Shown here piece by piece: positions 13,958 to 14,126 of a stretch of DNA of 14,126 nt. The DNA lies in assembly GCA_029573975.1 (NCBI GenBank), contig JAKQBU010000139.1:1-14126 (forward strand), written 5' to 3'. Source of the stretch: Planctomycetota bacterium. GTDB lineage: Bacteria > Planctomycetota > Phycisphaerae > Sedimentisphaerales > SM23-30. Each line of letters begins with the position of its first letter. Position 1 is the stretch's first letter. Under the pieces are notes generated by a model. The model ran no database searches, was not told the origin of the DNA, and was given only the letters and a program-made list of their open reading frames with translations. The position numbers and the translations under genes are program-made.

Positions 13958-14126
13958 AGAATCGCCTTCGCCTGCCACAGCGTTTCATAGATCGCCTTGA
14001 CCACCACCGCCAGCATGAAATTCAAAACCAGAATCGCGATAAAACTGCGCACAAACGCCTCGGTGCACGCCTGCCCCACCCCCTGGGCGCCCCGCCCGCA
14101 GTTGAAGCCCTTGTAGCAGCTTATCA
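13954..14126 (-). CDS. mlaE: Mla-type ABC permease, 5' end cut by window edge
   Basis: Fifty-six C-terminal codons are visible, ending in TGA at 13954-13956. The sequence CYKGFNCGRGAQGVGQACTE, followed by AFVRSFIAILVLNFMLAVVV, is typical of the MlaE C-terminus: a glycine-rich loop with a conserved VG-x-A-x-T-like block, then the final membrane helix. MlaE is the inner-membrane permease that, with MlaF and MlaD, moves phospholipids between the membranes. The stop overlaps the mlaF start as ATGA. The 5' part, promoter and any STAS partner lie beyond the window. The frame is short but the motif and context make the call firm. Confidence 0.9.
   Translation of the reverse strand, partial: ISCYKGFNCGRGAQGVGQACTEAFVRSFIAILVLNFMLAVVVKAIYETLWQAKAIL

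Noticed and set aside
1..14126. CRISPR array or tRNA genes
   Set aside because: No regularly spaced repeats and no cloverleaf-type sequence were found on either strand.

Overview
The window most likely comes from a Gram-negative (two-membrane) bacterium of moderate GC content. A Planctomycetes/PVC-type genome such as the Phycisphaerae fits best. The reasons are the Mla/MCE lipid-transport genes, bacterial GH38 enzymes paired with a PfkB kinase, a YtrA-type GntR/ABC operon, and a tiny very basic ribosomal-type gene. This lineage assignment is an inference from gene content; no rRNA or taxonomic marker is present.

Layout. (1) Positions 1-5784, minus strand: a compact carbohydrate operon read right to left. 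It holds a complete GH38 alpha-mannosidase (2779-5784), a PfkB-family sugar kinase (1557-2765) and a second GH38-type protein cut by the left edge (1-1521). The second GH38 protein appears to lack the family's catalytic, zinc-binding aspartate. (2) 5785-6127: AT-rich intergenic DNA with nested palindromes and the first copy of a 43-bp dispersed repeat. (3) 6128-9738, minus strand: a four-gene operon of a YtrA/GntR repressor, an ABC ATPase, an ABC permease and an unrecognised membrane protein with a zinc ribbon. It has a clear promoter overlapped by a 21-bp palindromic operator. A second copy of the 43-bp repeat lies just upstream of this promoter, so the cassette is bracketed by direct repeats. 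(4) 10057-11400, plus strand: an AAA/DUF4143 ATPase with its own promoter, a cluster of AGTA/TACT palindromes on that promoter, and a long hairpin after the stop. It is the only plus-strand gene. (5) 11401-11848: non-coding DNA with a roughly 250-nt imperfect inverted repeat (MITE-like or structured RNA) and a terminator. (6) 11849-11926, minus strand: a 25-codon gene for an extremely basic peptide, with its own promoter, Shine-Dalgarno and downstream hairpins. (7) 12060-14126, minus strand: an mlaE-mlaF-mlaD operon joined by ATGA overlaps, with mlaE cut by the right edge.

How the genes work together. In the sugar operon, the GH38 enzyme(s) should release mannose or a related sugar and the PfkB protein would phosphorylate a product. 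In the GntR cassette, the repressor probably controls its own operon, encoding a small exporter-type ABC system plus a membrane accessory protein. The Mla genes form a retrograde phospholipid transport system between outer and inner membranes. Two genes cut by the window edges (the left GH38 protein and mlaE) and the 25-codon gene are easily missed but well supported by reading frame and context.
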